Below are positions 24,520 to 33,311 of a DNA stretch of 64,000 nt, piece by piece. Under the pieces are notes generated by a model that did not search any database, was not told the origin of the DNA, and saw nothing but the letters and a program-made list of their open reading frames with translations. The stretch is from CAZOOK01 sp964581385 (GTDB taxonomy: Bacteria; Pseudomonadota; Gammaproteobacteria; Nevskiales; Nevskiaceae). How positions within the stretch are numbered: the stretch's first letter is position 1; the number at the start of each line of letters is the position of its first letter. Made by a program: the position numbers and the translations under genes. The DNA lies in contig CAZOOK010000028.1 of assembly GCA_964581385.1 (NCBI GenBank), positions 1 to 64,000 of the forward strand, in the 5' to 3' direction.

Positions 24520-27500
24520 TTAGGCGGCCGGCATCGCACCGACTGACAACCGCTGCACGTGACCCTCCGCACCAATACGCAAAAAGGCTTCGATGGCACG
24601 CGATCGGCATTCGACATGTTCGGCCGGCGATTGCGCGAGGCGCGCGCGCGCCAGCCACCACCATGGCCTGGCACTGTCGGCTCCGGTTGCCGCAATCAAG
24701 GTGTCGACCCGGCTGATCCCTTCTTCGATCAATTCGTGCCACGGCCCGTCGCCCGGAATCTCGAACAAGGCCAGCCACGCCGCAATTTCCCACAGCCGTG
24801 CACGCGTGCGTTGCCCGCTGGCGATCGCGGCGCGCGCGTTGTCGAAGGCTTCCTGTAGCTGGCCGGCGGCGCAGTAAGCCCGCGCGAGTACGGCCAGCGA
24901 GTGCGCTTCAAACTGATGCGCGGGGCCGCCCTTGGCGATCAGCGGACGCATTTGCTCCAGCAACGGTAGCGCGCTCGCGGCATCGCCTTGCAGCACATGC
25001 GCCAGGCCGAGCGCGCGCAGAGCAACGGCGCGGAAGTAAGGGCTGCCATAGGCTTCGGCGCGCTGCAAAGCGATCTGGGCTTGTGCCAGAACGCCGGCGT
25101 AGTTGCCGGATATCCACGCGAGATCGACGCGGAACGCGTACATCCAGCTGGCGGCGCGCTGCCCCTGTTCGGCATAGGCCAGCGCCGCATCGAGATGTTC
25201 GCGCGCCGCCGGCAAGTGCCCGGTCCAGGCTTGCAGCAGACTGTAAAAACCACGCGACATGTAGTTGTCTTCATCGACGGCTGCGGTCAGCCAGCCGCTG
25301 CCGTCACCCTTGGCGATCAGCTGTACACCTGCGGCGGGCTCACCGGCGGTCGCACAGGTCAACAGCAGCGCCACGCGGTAACGGCGAACGAGGTCGCGCG
25401 CATCCGCAGCGAGCGCCCTGTCGACGAACTCTTCAGCGATACGCATCGCTGCGGCGGCATCGCCGCGATGCAACAGCTCCACGGACCAGGAGATCAGCAC
25501 TTCCGCGAGCAATGCCGTGTTGCCCAGGGCTTCCGAAACACTGCGCGCTTCATCGTAAATCTGATCCGCTTCTTCGATGGGCAAATTGATGAACGTCGCC
25601 AGCCGCAGCAGTCCCGTGAGCGCCATGACGCGCAGCTGATTCACCGCAGCCGACGCTGGCGCGCGCCGCGTGTGTTCCAACGCCAGACGGTATTGCTTCA
25701 GCGTCGTCGGCGCATCCTGCGTACTGCGCCACTGGGCGGCGAGCAGGTTCCATTGTGCCGCCCGCGCCCACTCGGCGGCGCGACGCCAATGATGGGCGAT
25801 ACCGACCGCCGCTTCGGTCGGCGGCGCCGTCGGCGGATGATCTTCTTCAAGCTGTGCCGCCAGCCGCGCATGCGTCGCGGCGCGCGTGCGCTCAAGCTGT
25901 GTCCGGTATGCGACGTCCTGAATCAGTGGGTGTGAAAAAACGTAGTCACCATCGGCACCATCGCTTAAGCCGACGAGACCTTTGCGGACCAGCACACTCA
26001 ATTGCTGGCGACAGGCTTCGATGTCGACGCCGCTCAAGCGCGACAGCGTGCGCGCATCGAAATCCTGTCCGATTACAGCCGCGGTTTGCAGCAGATTCTT
26101 ACCTGCTTCGTCGAGCCGATCGATGCGCGCGGCCACCAGCGCTTGCACCGTGTCCGGGATCGGCCATTCATCGTCGATCGCTCGCATCAGCCGATACGCA
26201 CCGTTGGTTCCCTGCAAGTGCCCGGACTCTTTCAGCGCTTGCACCGCCTCCTCGACAAAGAAAGGATTGCCGGCGGCACGCGCACCAAGGCGTTGTGCGA
26301 GATCGGTGAGGCTGGGATCGACACCCAACAGCTCACTCGCCAGCGTTTCGATCTGAGCGTCATTGAGCACGGCCAGCGCCACGCGCTCGTGGGCATGCGC
26401 TTGCAGCCAGCCGTCGGCGTATTCCGGTCGGAAATTCAGCAGCAGCAGCGTGCGGCTGCCGGCAAGCTCGCCACAGAGCGCATCGAGCATTGCCTCCGTT
26501 CCCGCGTCCGCGAAGTGCAGGTCCTCCACCAGCAAGACCTGTGGTTCATCCGTGCGCGCCAGAAACCGTGCGAGGAAACCCTGTAGGCTGCTGCGGTCCG
26601 GTGCTCCGCGCGATAACTGCGCAGTGCCGTCGTCGATCCCGAGAAATTCCAACATCTGCGGCAGCAGCGTCGCCGCATTTGCGTCAAATAGCAGCAAACC
26701 ACCAGCAGCCAGACGGCGTGCGTCCGCGGCCGACGCGCCGGGGGCAATGCCAAGCCGGCTGCGTGTCAGCGCGAGAATCGGATGCAATGGCAGTGCAGAT
26801 GCGTACGGCACACCCGCCGCCCGATGCACGGGAATGCCGCGACGCTCGCACTCGATCGCGAATTCGTGACAGAGGCGACTCTTGCCGACGCCGGCCCCGC
26901 CGGTCACGACGATGATATTGCCTTGCCCATCGTGTACCCGGTCGATCGCTTCGCGCAGCCGGCGCAACTCGCGTTCGCGCCCAACGAACCGTGCGGCGCC
27001 TCGGGCCAGCGCCCGATCGAGACGGGTCTGGATCGTGCCGACCGCTTCGACTTCGTAGACCTGCACCGGCGCGGAAGCACCTTCCACGGCCATGGCCCCA
27101 ATCTCGCGCAACCGGAAGTAACCCTCGACCAACGCCGCCGTTGCGCGCGTGCAGTAGGCGCGTCCGGGCTCGCAGATATGCTCCATGCGCGCGGCGAGAT
27201 TGACGGTGAGTCCCTGCGCCGTGTAGTCCATGCGCAGATCGTCGCCGATGCTGCCGACGATGACATCGCCGGTGTTGATCCCGATCCGCATCGCCAGATT
27301 CAGGCCCAAAGTCATGCGCAGCTCGTTGGCGTAGCCGCGCAGTTCGCGCTGCATCGACAGCGCCGCATGACATGCGCGCTGTGCGTGATCTTCATGCGCG
27401 ACCGGCGCGCCAAACAGGGCCATGATGCCGTCGCCCGTGTATTGATTGATCGTTCCTTCGTAGCGGTGCACGACGGCACCGAGAATGGCGAAGTAGCGAT

Positions 27501-27771
27501 CGATAATGCCGTGCCAGGCCTCCTCGCCCGCCTGCTCGGCGAGATGTGTGGAACCCTTGAGGTCGGCGAATAGAACCGTCACACGCTTACGCTCGCCTTG
27601 CAGCGCCGCACGCGTTTTCAGGACTTGCTCCACCAGATGCTGCGGCGTGTACGAGCGGATGCGTTGGAGACCTTCACCGGCAGCCGCGCCGGCACCGATC
27701 TTTGACCCGCAATGGTTGCAGAACCGGCTGCTGTCCGGATTGCTGCTACCGCAGTGGTTACAGGTCAACAT
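24520..27771 (-). CDS. Class III nucleotide cyclase fused to AAA-type ATPase and TPR region, with N-terminal zinc ribbon
   Basis: A 1083-residue cytoplasmic signalling protein. Residues 4-21 hold a zinc ribbon (CNHCGSSNPDSSRFCNHCG). Residues about 62-245 are a class III cyclase domain: metal-binding Asp70 in VLFADLKGST and Asp114 in YTGDGIMALFGAP, and the catalytic Asn191 and Arg195 in VNLAARME. The residue that is usually a substrate-specifying Lys before GDG appears to be Gln (NQYTGDG), as in many members of this architecture. A P-loop GGAGVGKS (about 291-298) and the Walker B-like VLLVEDLHFAD define an AAA/STAND ATPase. The C-terminal 450 residues are helical TPR-like repeats. It may make cAMP or cGMP in response to a protein or ligand signal. 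Activity is unproven. Confidence 0.93.
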   Translation of the reverse strand: MLTCNHCGSSNPDSSRFCNHCGSKIGAGAAAGEGLQRIRSYTPQHLVEQVLKTRAALQGERKRVTVLFADLKGSTHLAEQAGEEAWHGIIDRYFAILGAVVHRYEGTINQYTGDGIMALFGAPVAHEDHAQRACHAALSMQRELRGYANELRMTLGLNLAMRIGINTGDVIVGSIGDDLRMDYTAQGLTVNLAARMEHICEPGRAYCTRATAALVEGYFRLREIGAMAVEGASAPVQVYEVEAVGTIQTRLDRALARGAARFVGRERELRRLREAIDRVHDGQGNIIVVTGGAGVGKSRLCHEFAIECERRGIPVHRAAGVPYASALPLHPILALTRSRLGIAPGASAADARRLAAGGLLLFDANAATLLPQMLEFLGIDDGTAQLSRGAPDRSSLQGFLARFLARTDEPQVLLVEDLHFADAGTEAMLDALCGELAGSRTLLLLNFRPEYADGWLQAHAHERVALAVLNDAQIETLASELLGVDPSLTDLAQRLGARAAGNPFFVEEAVQALKESGHLQGTNGAYRLMRAIDDEWPIPDTVQALVAARIDRLDEAGKNLLQTAAVIGQDFDARTLSRLSGVDIEACRQQLSVLVRKGLVGLSDGADGDYVFSHPLIQDVAYRTQLERTRAATHARLAAQLEEDHPPTAPPTEAAVGIAHHWRRAAEWARAAQWNLLAAQWRSTQDAPTTLKQYRLALEHTRRAPASAAVNQLRVMALTGLLRLATFINLPIEEADQIYDEARSVSEALGNTALLAEVLISWSVELLHRGDAAAAMRIAEEFVDRALAADARDLVRRYRVALLLTCATAGEPAAGVQLIAKGDGSGWLTAAVDEDNYMSRGFYSLLQAWTGHLPAAREHLDAALAYAEQGQRAASWMYAFRVDLAWISGNYAGVLAQAQIALQRAEAYGSPYFRAVALRALGLAHVLQGDAASALPLLEQMRPLIAKGGPAHQFEAHSLAVLARAYCAAGQLQEAFDNARAAIASGQRTRARLWEIAAWLALFEIPGDGPWHELIEEGISRVDTLIAATGADSARPWWWLARARLAQSPAEHVECRSRAIEAFLRIGAEGHVQRLSVGAMPAA

Positions 27772-27894
27772 ATTGAGGGGGACAGTTGAAAAAGCCCCTC
27801 AATCATATTTGAAACAGCGAGCGGTTATTCGTCGCGCGCTTCGTCTCTCCGTCGCTGTCGGCCGGTCAGCACGTTTGAATGTCAATTCGTAAAC

Positions 27895-27921
27895 AGCCGG
27901 ATCGTAGCGACACCGATCCGG
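27895..27921 (-). terminator. Terminator-like hairpin downstream of the tannase-family gene
   Basis: GCCGGATCG and CGATCCGGC pair perfectly (9 bp) around a 9-base loop, 17 bases past the minus-strand stop at 27939. On that strand the stem is followed by TGTTTACG, a short T-rich stretch. It also separates this gene from the cyclase gene that starts at 27771. Confidence 0.6.
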
Positions 27922-27938
27922 CAGCCTTCATCTATATC

Positions 27939-29765
27939 TCATTTAGGAGAAACGGCCAGGATATGCTCGGGCGCTTGCCGGCCACCGATCCCGGCTGCAA
28001 CGCCGTTGTCTCCGACTTGGAGCAGCGATCGGTCGAACGACGAGCAGCTCCAATTCGCTGCGTCGTTGATCTCCGCCGGCGTCGCCTGCGATCCGCCCTG
28101 GAAGCTCGCCTGCTCAGGGAATTTGCAAAGCGGCATGGTGCGGGCAACACCTTGCGCCGGGTTGTCGTTGACGAATTTAGTGGCGACGATCGCATCCGGT
28201 GCGCTGCCCTTCTCCACCCAATTCTCAAGGGCGGTCAATGTGTCAAAGCTGCTGGGGCCGGGACCGCCACCGCAATGATGCATATCGGGCACCATAAACA
28301 GACGGACATTTTCCTGGAGCTTGTCGTAGCGCCCATTAACTCTGTCGGCCAACCCTTCATAGAACATGATCGAGCGCATGGGTGTGAGAGCGGGATCGCT
28401 GAAGCCGTGATAGATCAACAGTTTTCGATTTTTGGCAATGAACCGATCGAATTTTGCAGGCACGTCCGCATCGCCGGCATCGGTACGCTTGTCGAAGAGA
28501 TTGAGAGTCGCGGCGCTAATCGGCGTATAGGCACTACCGTCGAAATCGCGGGTGTTGAAATTAGCGTCACGCTCGACGAAGTACTGAACGGCGTGATCGA
28601 CGAACTGCCAACCCAACGGGGCTGGTGCAAAGCCGATGTTACCCCAGGGTTCAGCGGCTGAAAGATCCAATCCGGCTCCCGGAAGCAGGCCACCGAGGGT
28701 CCACTCAGCGGCACCGTCCGCACCGCTCAGATCACTGATCGCAAAGCCGGGGTAGACGATTTTGTGGTTCGCATCAGTGGCTGCGCTGAAGTAAGCCGTC
28801 AGCGTATCGACCTGCCCTTGGGATAAACAATTGCTGCTTTGACCCGCCTGGCACAGCAGGGACTGCGGCTTGAAGGAGCATGCCGCCGGATTCTGAATGA
28901 TGCCATCTGCCACACCATCGGTCGCATCGCACGCAGCCAATGTCGCCTGGTCAATCGCCGGCAGTAACGTATAAGGAATGAACGTATCCGGAGTCAGGAG
29001 TTGCTTGTCGAACTGTGCGCCTGCAGCAATGGAGCGGATGCTCATGAACGGATCGCCGGCCACGATGCCGTCATAATCGTCGGGGAAGCGACTCGCCTCC
29101 ATCAGCGCCATGCGTCCGCCGTTGGAGCAGCCGTCGAAATACGCTTCGTGAATCTTGCCCTGATCGAAAAACTTCTCGGTCAGACTCTTGGCGGCAACCG
29201 TGACATCGTGCGTCGCGCGAAAATAGTAATCGGTGATTTTTGCTTCGTCTGGAGTACCGTCCGCTTTCAGCGCCCAGCGCGCATCGGTGACGATTCCCGC
29301 AAAATCGGCCGCATTCAAGCCCTGGCCCGTATGACCCGTGTCGGAGATTGCGATCGCATAGCCTTTGGGCAACGCTTCAGAAGCATCCACTGGATTGTCC
29401 GCACCAAAAGCAATGAATGCGGCACCCGCAAACCCGCCGACGCCTTTGAAATAGAACTTGCCGTTCCAGTTCGCGGGCAATTGCATCTCAAAATTGGCCG
29501 AGCCCTGCGGCGCTCCATTGCCGGCCGTCACTACCGCTCCAAAGACATCGCAGAATTCGGGTTTTGACCCGACCGCCGGAGTGTCGATAGCCGCTGAGAC
29601 GCTCACGTGATTGACACCCAATGCGTTGAGCGCGCTCGCCGTGCAGTTTGGCAATGCCGCCGAAGCTGGGCAGGTGGCGAGCATACCAATCGCCAACGTG
29701 ACAAAGCCGCTGAGCGAAGTGGAATTTTTCGAGCCAAGCGATCCCTTTTTTTCGTAAGTGTTCAC
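27939..29765 (-). CDS. Exported tannase/feruloyl-esterase family protein
   Basis: A 608-residue protein starting at GTG 29765, preceded by GAGGAAG at suitable spacing. A signal peptide (SLSGFVTLAIGMLATCPASA-AL) leads into the family core. It shows the nucleophile in YFDGCSNGGRMALMEASRFP, the family's calcium-site-like loop DATDGVADGIIQNPAAC, the acidic residue in YHGFSDPALTPMRS and the histidine in VPDMHHCGGGPG. The CS and HC cysteines next to Ser and His are the disulfide that typifies this family. Members hydrolyse ester bonds of gallates, ferulates, MHET or related aromatic esters. The exact substrate cannot be told. Confidence 0.93.
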   Translation of the reverse strand: MNTYEKKGSLGSKNSTSLSGFVTLAIGMLATCPASAALPNCTASALNALGVNHVSVSAAIDTPAVGSKPEFCDVFGAVVTAGNGAPQGSANFEMQLPANWNGKFYFKGVGGFAGAAFIAFGADNPVDASEALPKGYAIAISDTGHTGQGLNAADFAGIVTDARWALKADGTPDEAKITDYYFRATHDVTVAAKSLTEKFFDQGKIHEAYFDGCSNGGRMALMEASRFPDDYDGIVAGDPFMSIRSIAAGAQFDKQLLTPDTFIPYTLLPAIDQATLAACDATDGVADGIIQNPAACSFKPQSLLCQAGQSSNCLSQGQVDTLTAYFSAATDANHKIVYPGFAISDLSGADGAAEWTLGGLLPGAGLDLSAAEPWGNIGFAPAPLGWQFVDHAVQYFVERDANFNTRDFDGSAYTPISAATLNLFDKRTDAGDADVPAKFDRFIAKNRKLLIYHGFSDPALTPMRSIMFYEGLADRVNGRYDKLQENVRLFMVPDMHHCGGGPGPSSFDTLTALENWVEKGSAPDAIVATKFVNDNPAQGVARTMPLCKFPEQASFQGGSQATPAEINDAANWSCSSFDRSLLQVGDNGVAAGIGGRQAPEHILAVSPK

Positions 29766-30074
29766 GGTCTTCCTCGTGAGTTAGCGTCTATCTGATTGCC
29801 CAGCCCGACTCTCGCCAGCGCCGAACCCGCGACGTATTGCGGAATGAGGATGTGCCTCGGTTCACGCTTTACACCACCCGATTAAAAATGCAGCTGAAAA
29901 TCGTTTTATTAAATTTCTGGTGGTAACGGTATGCGCTTAAAACAGCGGCGTCAAGATTTCGGAACCCAGTTCCACTAGACGAAATTCGTGATGCGATTGG
30001 GGTTGGACGGCAGCCACGCTGACAATTCGAATACGGGGCCAGCAGAGTGAACGATCGGTGTGAATGCAGCGCTG
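29766..30074. other. Intergenic region upstream of the tannase-family gene
   Basis: About 310 bases with an AT-rich centre (29880-29945) that could hold the promoter. A degenerate CRP-like match (TGTGC-CTCGGT-TCACG at about 29851-29866) is present but too weak to call. No gene seen. Confidence 0.4.
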
Positions 30075-30857
30075 CTACTGCAGCCGCTCCCGGAAAAATT
30101 CGATGACCCGCTTCGCCGCTTCCTTGGTGGGTTCACCGTCTTTGTCGATGAGGTGAAGTGTGACCACGCTGTGTGGTGTCCCGGTCAGTTTGGCAGTGTC
30201 GGGATTGCCGTAGCGATCTTCAAGTTCAATGGCTTCAAACGCCGGACCGAGTTCACGTCGTAGCGTTTCGAACCGCTCCGGCGGGCAAGCCCGATCGCCC
30301 TTGAAGCGCATGCCCAGAACCTTGTCACCGCGCGCGCAGCGGTCGCGCAAGCATTGCAATTCCACCGGCGAGACATGCAGCGCCCCTTTACGGTCGGTGC
30401 TGACCGGGAAAGGTAGCGACGGCTGCGACAACACCGGCGCCATCATGCTCGGCTCCAGCATCATCGACAGGGCGAAATTTCCAGTCAGGCACATGCCGAT
30501 GGCGCCGACCCCTTTACCGCCCGACTCCGCATGCGCATGGCGCACCAGGGCGCGCAGCCAGTCGGTGATGGGACTCGACTGATGCGCCGCGAGCACCGAA
30601 AACTCGCGGGAAATACAGACACGGGTGATCGACTTCAACATGTAGCTGCGCGAAGCCGGCCGCCCCGCTTCGCCGACGAACAACGGCATGTAAACGCGAA
30701 AACCCGCATCGACCACCCAATCCGCGAAGCGCACGACCTGCGGCGTAATGCCTGGGATTTCGTGCATCACGATCACTGCGGGTCCGCTGCCGCGGACGTA
30801 AACCGGTTTCTTCCTGCCTTGGTCGGTGAAGGAAGTCTGTTCGTAATCGGAAAGCAT
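30075..30857 (-). CDS. Dienelactone hydrolase family protein
   Basis: A 260-residue cytoplasmic alpha/beta hydrolase without a signal peptide. Family motifs are IVMHEIPGITPQV (Glu about 33), the cysteine nucleophile in GAIGMCLTGNFAL (Cys about 123, the position seen in classical dienelactone hydrolases) and a late histidine in GTPHSVVTLH. The cysteine rather than serine nucleophile marks the DLH branch. It lies 46 bases downstream of the acyl-CoA dehydrogenase gene on the same strand, so it is probably the last gene of that unit. Substrate uncertain. It may open a lactone or hydrolyse an ester formed in the same pathway. Confidence 0.9.
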   Translation of the reverse strand: MLSDYEQTSFTDQGRKKPVYVRGSGPAVIVMHEIPGITPQVVRFADWVVDAGFRVYMPLFVGEAGRPASRSYMLKSITRVCISREFSVLAAHQSSPITDWLRALVRHAHAESGGKGVGAIGMCLTGNFALSMMLEPSMMAPVLSQPSLPFPVSTDRKGALHVSPVELQCLRDRCARGDKVLGMRFKGDRACPPERFETLRRELGPAFEAIELEDRYGNPDTAKLTGTPHSVVTLHLIDKDGEPTKEAAKRVIEFFRERLQ

Positions 30858-30903
30858 GGCCGATTTTTCCGTGTGCCGGTGCGCCGCGAGTTGTCCCTCG
30901 GAC

Positions 30904-32130
30904 CTACGACGCCTTCGGCTTCACGGACAGATAGCGCGCCAGTTCGAGCTTGCCGATCTGGTTGCGGTGAACTTCGTCGGGACCATCGGCCAGACGCAGC
31001 GTGCGCGCGCTGGCATAGGCATAGGCGAGTGGAAAGTCGTCGCTGACGCCGCCGCCGCCATGGACCTGAATCGCCCAGTCGATGACCTGGCATGCCATGT
31101 TGGGCGCCGCCACTTTGATCATCGCAATCTCTTTCGCGGCGACTTTGTTACCGACGGTATCCATCATGTGCGCCGCACGTAGCACCAGCAGGCGCGCCTG
31201 GTCGATCATGATGCGTGCCTCGGCGATGCGCTCCAGCGTCACCGTCTGCGCCGCCACCGGCTTGCCGAACGCAATGCGTGAAGCCGAGCGCTTGCACATC
31301 AATTCCAGCGCGCGCTCCGCGAGACCGATGAGACGCATGCAGTGGTGGATGCGTCCCGGACCGAGGCGTCCCTGGGCAATCTCAAAACCGCGGCCTTCGC
31401 CGAGCAGCAGGTTCGACACCGGCACGCGCACGTTTTCGAAAAGCACTTCGGCATGGCCGTGCGGCGCGTCGTCGTAACCGAATACGGGAAGAAAGCGCAG
31501 GACCTTCACGCCCGGCGCGTCGCTCGGCACCAGGATCATCGATTGCTGCTGGTGCCGGTTCGGATTTTGCGGGTCCGACTTGCCCATGAAGATCATGACC
31601 TTGCAGCGTGGGTCGTTGGCGCCCGAAGTCCACCACTTGCGACCATTGATAACGTAGTGATCGCCGTCGCGCGCGATTGACGCTGCGATGTTGGTCGCAT
31701 CGCTTGAAGCAACCTCTGGCTCGGTCATCGCGAACGCCGAACGGATGCGTCCATCGAGCAGCGGCTCCAGCCACTGCTTCTTGTGCTCCGGCGAACCGTA
31801 ACGGACTAGCACCTCCATGTTGCCGGTATCCGGCGCGCTGCAATTAAACACTTCCGGCGCCCACGGCACGCCGCCCATGATTTCGCACAACGGCGCGTAA
31901 TCGAGGTTGGTCAGTCCGGCGCCGAGTTCGGAATCCGGCAGGAACAGATTCCACAGACCGGCCGCCTTCGCCTTCGCCTTCAATTCGTCGATGATGGGGA
32001 CCGGCTGCCAGCGGTCGCCTTCGACACGCTGCTGATAAAAGACGCGCTCGTTCGGATAGACGTGTGCCTTCATGAACGCGTTGAGGCGTTCGCTCAGCGC
32101 CTTCGTCTTCGGTGAATATTCGAAATCCAT
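30904..32130 (-). CDS. Acyl-CoA dehydrogenase, ACAD10/11 type
   Basis: A 408-residue FAD enzyme with GGAGG 4 bases before ATG 32130. Visible motifs are AFAMTEPEVASSDATNI and WWTSGANDPRCKVMIFMGK (flavin and substrate binding), RIAFGKPVAAQTVTLERIAEAR and IQVHGGGGVSDDFPLA. Near the C-terminus RLADGPDEVHR replaces the YEGT-type segment carrying the catalytic Glu of short- and medium-chain enzymes. ADGPDEVH is the signature of the ACAD10/ACAD11 branch. The kinase-like gene that in animals is fused to this dehydrogenase lies 96 bases upstream on the same strand, supporting a shared pathway. Electrons would go to EtfAB. Confidence 0.95.
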   Translation of the reverse strand: MDFEYSPKTKALSERLNAFMKAHVYPNERVFYQQRVEGDRWQPVPIIDELKAKAKAAGLWNLFLPDSELGAGLTNLDYAPLCEIMGGVPWAPEVFNCSAPDTGNMEVLVRYGSPEHKKQWLEPLLDGRIRSAFAMTEPEVASSDATNIAASIARDGDHYVINGRKWWTSGANDPRCKVMIFMGKSDPQNPNRHQQQSMILVPSDAPGVKVLRFLPVFGYDDAPHGHAEVLFENVRVPVSNLLLGEGRGFEIAQGRLGPGRIHHCMRLIGLAERALELMCKRSASRIAFGKPVAAQTVTLERIAEARIMIDQARLLVLRAAHMMDTVGNKVAAKEIAMIKVAAPNMACQVIDWAIQVHGGGGVSDDFPLAYAYASARTLRLADGPDEVHRNQIGKLELARYLSVKPKAS

Positions 32131-32226
32131 GGTGCCTCCAAATTAAGGTGTTAAATCGGTTCGTAACGGAATGACCGTCATGAACAGCGGCATATTCATG
32201 CCTGGGAACCGGAAGCCTGCGCCCGT

Positions 32227-33297
32227 TCAGCGCCGCGCCAAAATCTTTTCAACCTGCCGCCAGCCCAGCGCCGCCAGTTCCGGCGCACGGCGGCCAAGCG
32301 TCTCTCCTTGCGCACTGGCAGCGGTGCCGTCGATCACGCGGCGCATGATTCCCTGCGCGATGGCGCCGAGACGGAACAGGTTATAGGCGATATAAAAATC
32401 CCAATGCTCCTGCGCGATCGGTGCACGCGATGTGCGTCGGCAATATGAGTCGATGTAGTCGCGCTCAGCCGGGACACCTTCGGGTATCGTCTCGCGACCG
32501 GCCAGTCCTCTCATCAGGTTCGCCGGCAGATACCACGGCAGGCAATGGAATGAAAAATCCGCGAGCGGATGGCCGAGCGTCGACAGTTCCCAGTCCAGCA
32601 CCGCGAGCACGCGGGGCTCGGTCGGATGGAAAATCATATTGTCGATACGGAAATCGCCGTGCACGATCGAGGTATCGTCGCCAGCCGGAATGTTGCCCGG
32701 CAGCCACGCGATCAGTTGCTCGAAATCCTCAGAGCGCCCGGTTTCAGAGGCGCGATACTGCTTGATCCAACGATCGATTTGTCGTGTGAAATAATTGCCC
32801 GGCTTGCCGTAATCGGAAAGCCCGACTGCAGCGTAATCAACCGCATGCAGCGCGGCCATGACGCGATTCATTTCGCTATAAATCGCCACGCGCTCCGCTG
32901 TCGACAATTCAGGCAGTGCGGGATCCCAGAAGATGCGACCGGCGACGCAATCCATGACGTAGAAAGCTGTGCCGATAACTGAATCGTCCTCGCACAGGCA
33001 GTAGCTCTTCGCCACCGGCACATCGCTTTTCGCCAGTGCCGTGATGACGCGATACTCGCGATCCACTGCATGCGCCGACGGCAGCAATTTGCCCGGCGGC
33101 TTGCGTCGCAACACGAAGCGGCGTCCGCCGGCGCTGAGGCGGAACGTGGGATTCGACTGACCGCCTTTGAACTGCTCGACGGTCAGCGGTCCTTGCAAAC
33201 CTTCGATGCGCGGCGTCAGCCACGCTTCAAGTCGCGCTACATCGAAACGGAAGCGCTCGTGGACCGGAATCGTATCCGCGGTGGCTGCGTCACTCAT
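32227..33297 (-). CDS. APH-like phosphotransferase partnered with the ACAD10/11-type dehydrogenase
   Basis: A 356-residue protein with AGGAGAG upstream of ATG 33297. It has the aminoglycoside-phosphotransferase/choline-kinase fold: QFKGGQSNPTFRLSAGGRRFVLRRKP (glycine-rich loop and Lys or Arg strand), HGDFRIDNMIFHP (catalytic Asp and metal-binding Asn) and VLDWELSTLGHPLADF (second metal-binding Asp). It matches the N-terminal kinase domain of animal ACAD10/ACAD11 and the bacterial LvaA-type 4-hydroxyacyl-CoA kinases. It is therefore better read as an acyl-CoA hydroxyl kinase than as an antibiotic-resistance enzyme. It stands between GCDH-like and ACAD genes in one minus-strand unit. Confidence 0.92.
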   Translation of the reverse strand: MSDAATADTIPVHERFRFDVARLEAWLTPRIEGLQGPLTVEQFKGGQSNPTFRLSAGGRRFVLRRKPPGKLLPSAHAVDREYRVITALAKSDVPVAKSYCLCEDDSVIGTAFYVMDCVAGRIFWDPALPELSTAERVAIYSEMNRVMAALHAVDYAAVGLSDYGKPGNYFTRQIDRWIKQYRASETGRSEDFEQLIAWLPGNIPAGDDTSIVHGDFRIDNMIFHPTEPRVLAVLDWELSTLGHPLADFSFHCLPWYLPANLMRGLAGRETIPEGVPAERDYIDSYCRRTSRAPIAQEHWDFYIAYNLFRLGAIAQGIMRRVIDGTAASAQGETLGRRAPELAALGWRQVEKILARR

Positions 33298-33311
33298 AGT
33301 TCCACTCTCCT

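Noticed and set aside
29851..29866. CRP-like sequence TGTGC-CTCGGT-TCACG upstream of the tannase gene
   Set aside because: Mismatches in both half-sites and no -10 at the class II distance. It is too degenerate next to the three perfect sites.
32227..33297. Antibiotic (aminoglycoside) phosphotransferase
   Set aside because: The fold matches, but the gene lies with ACAD10/11-type and glutaryl-CoA dehydrogenases, which points to acyl-CoA metabolism.
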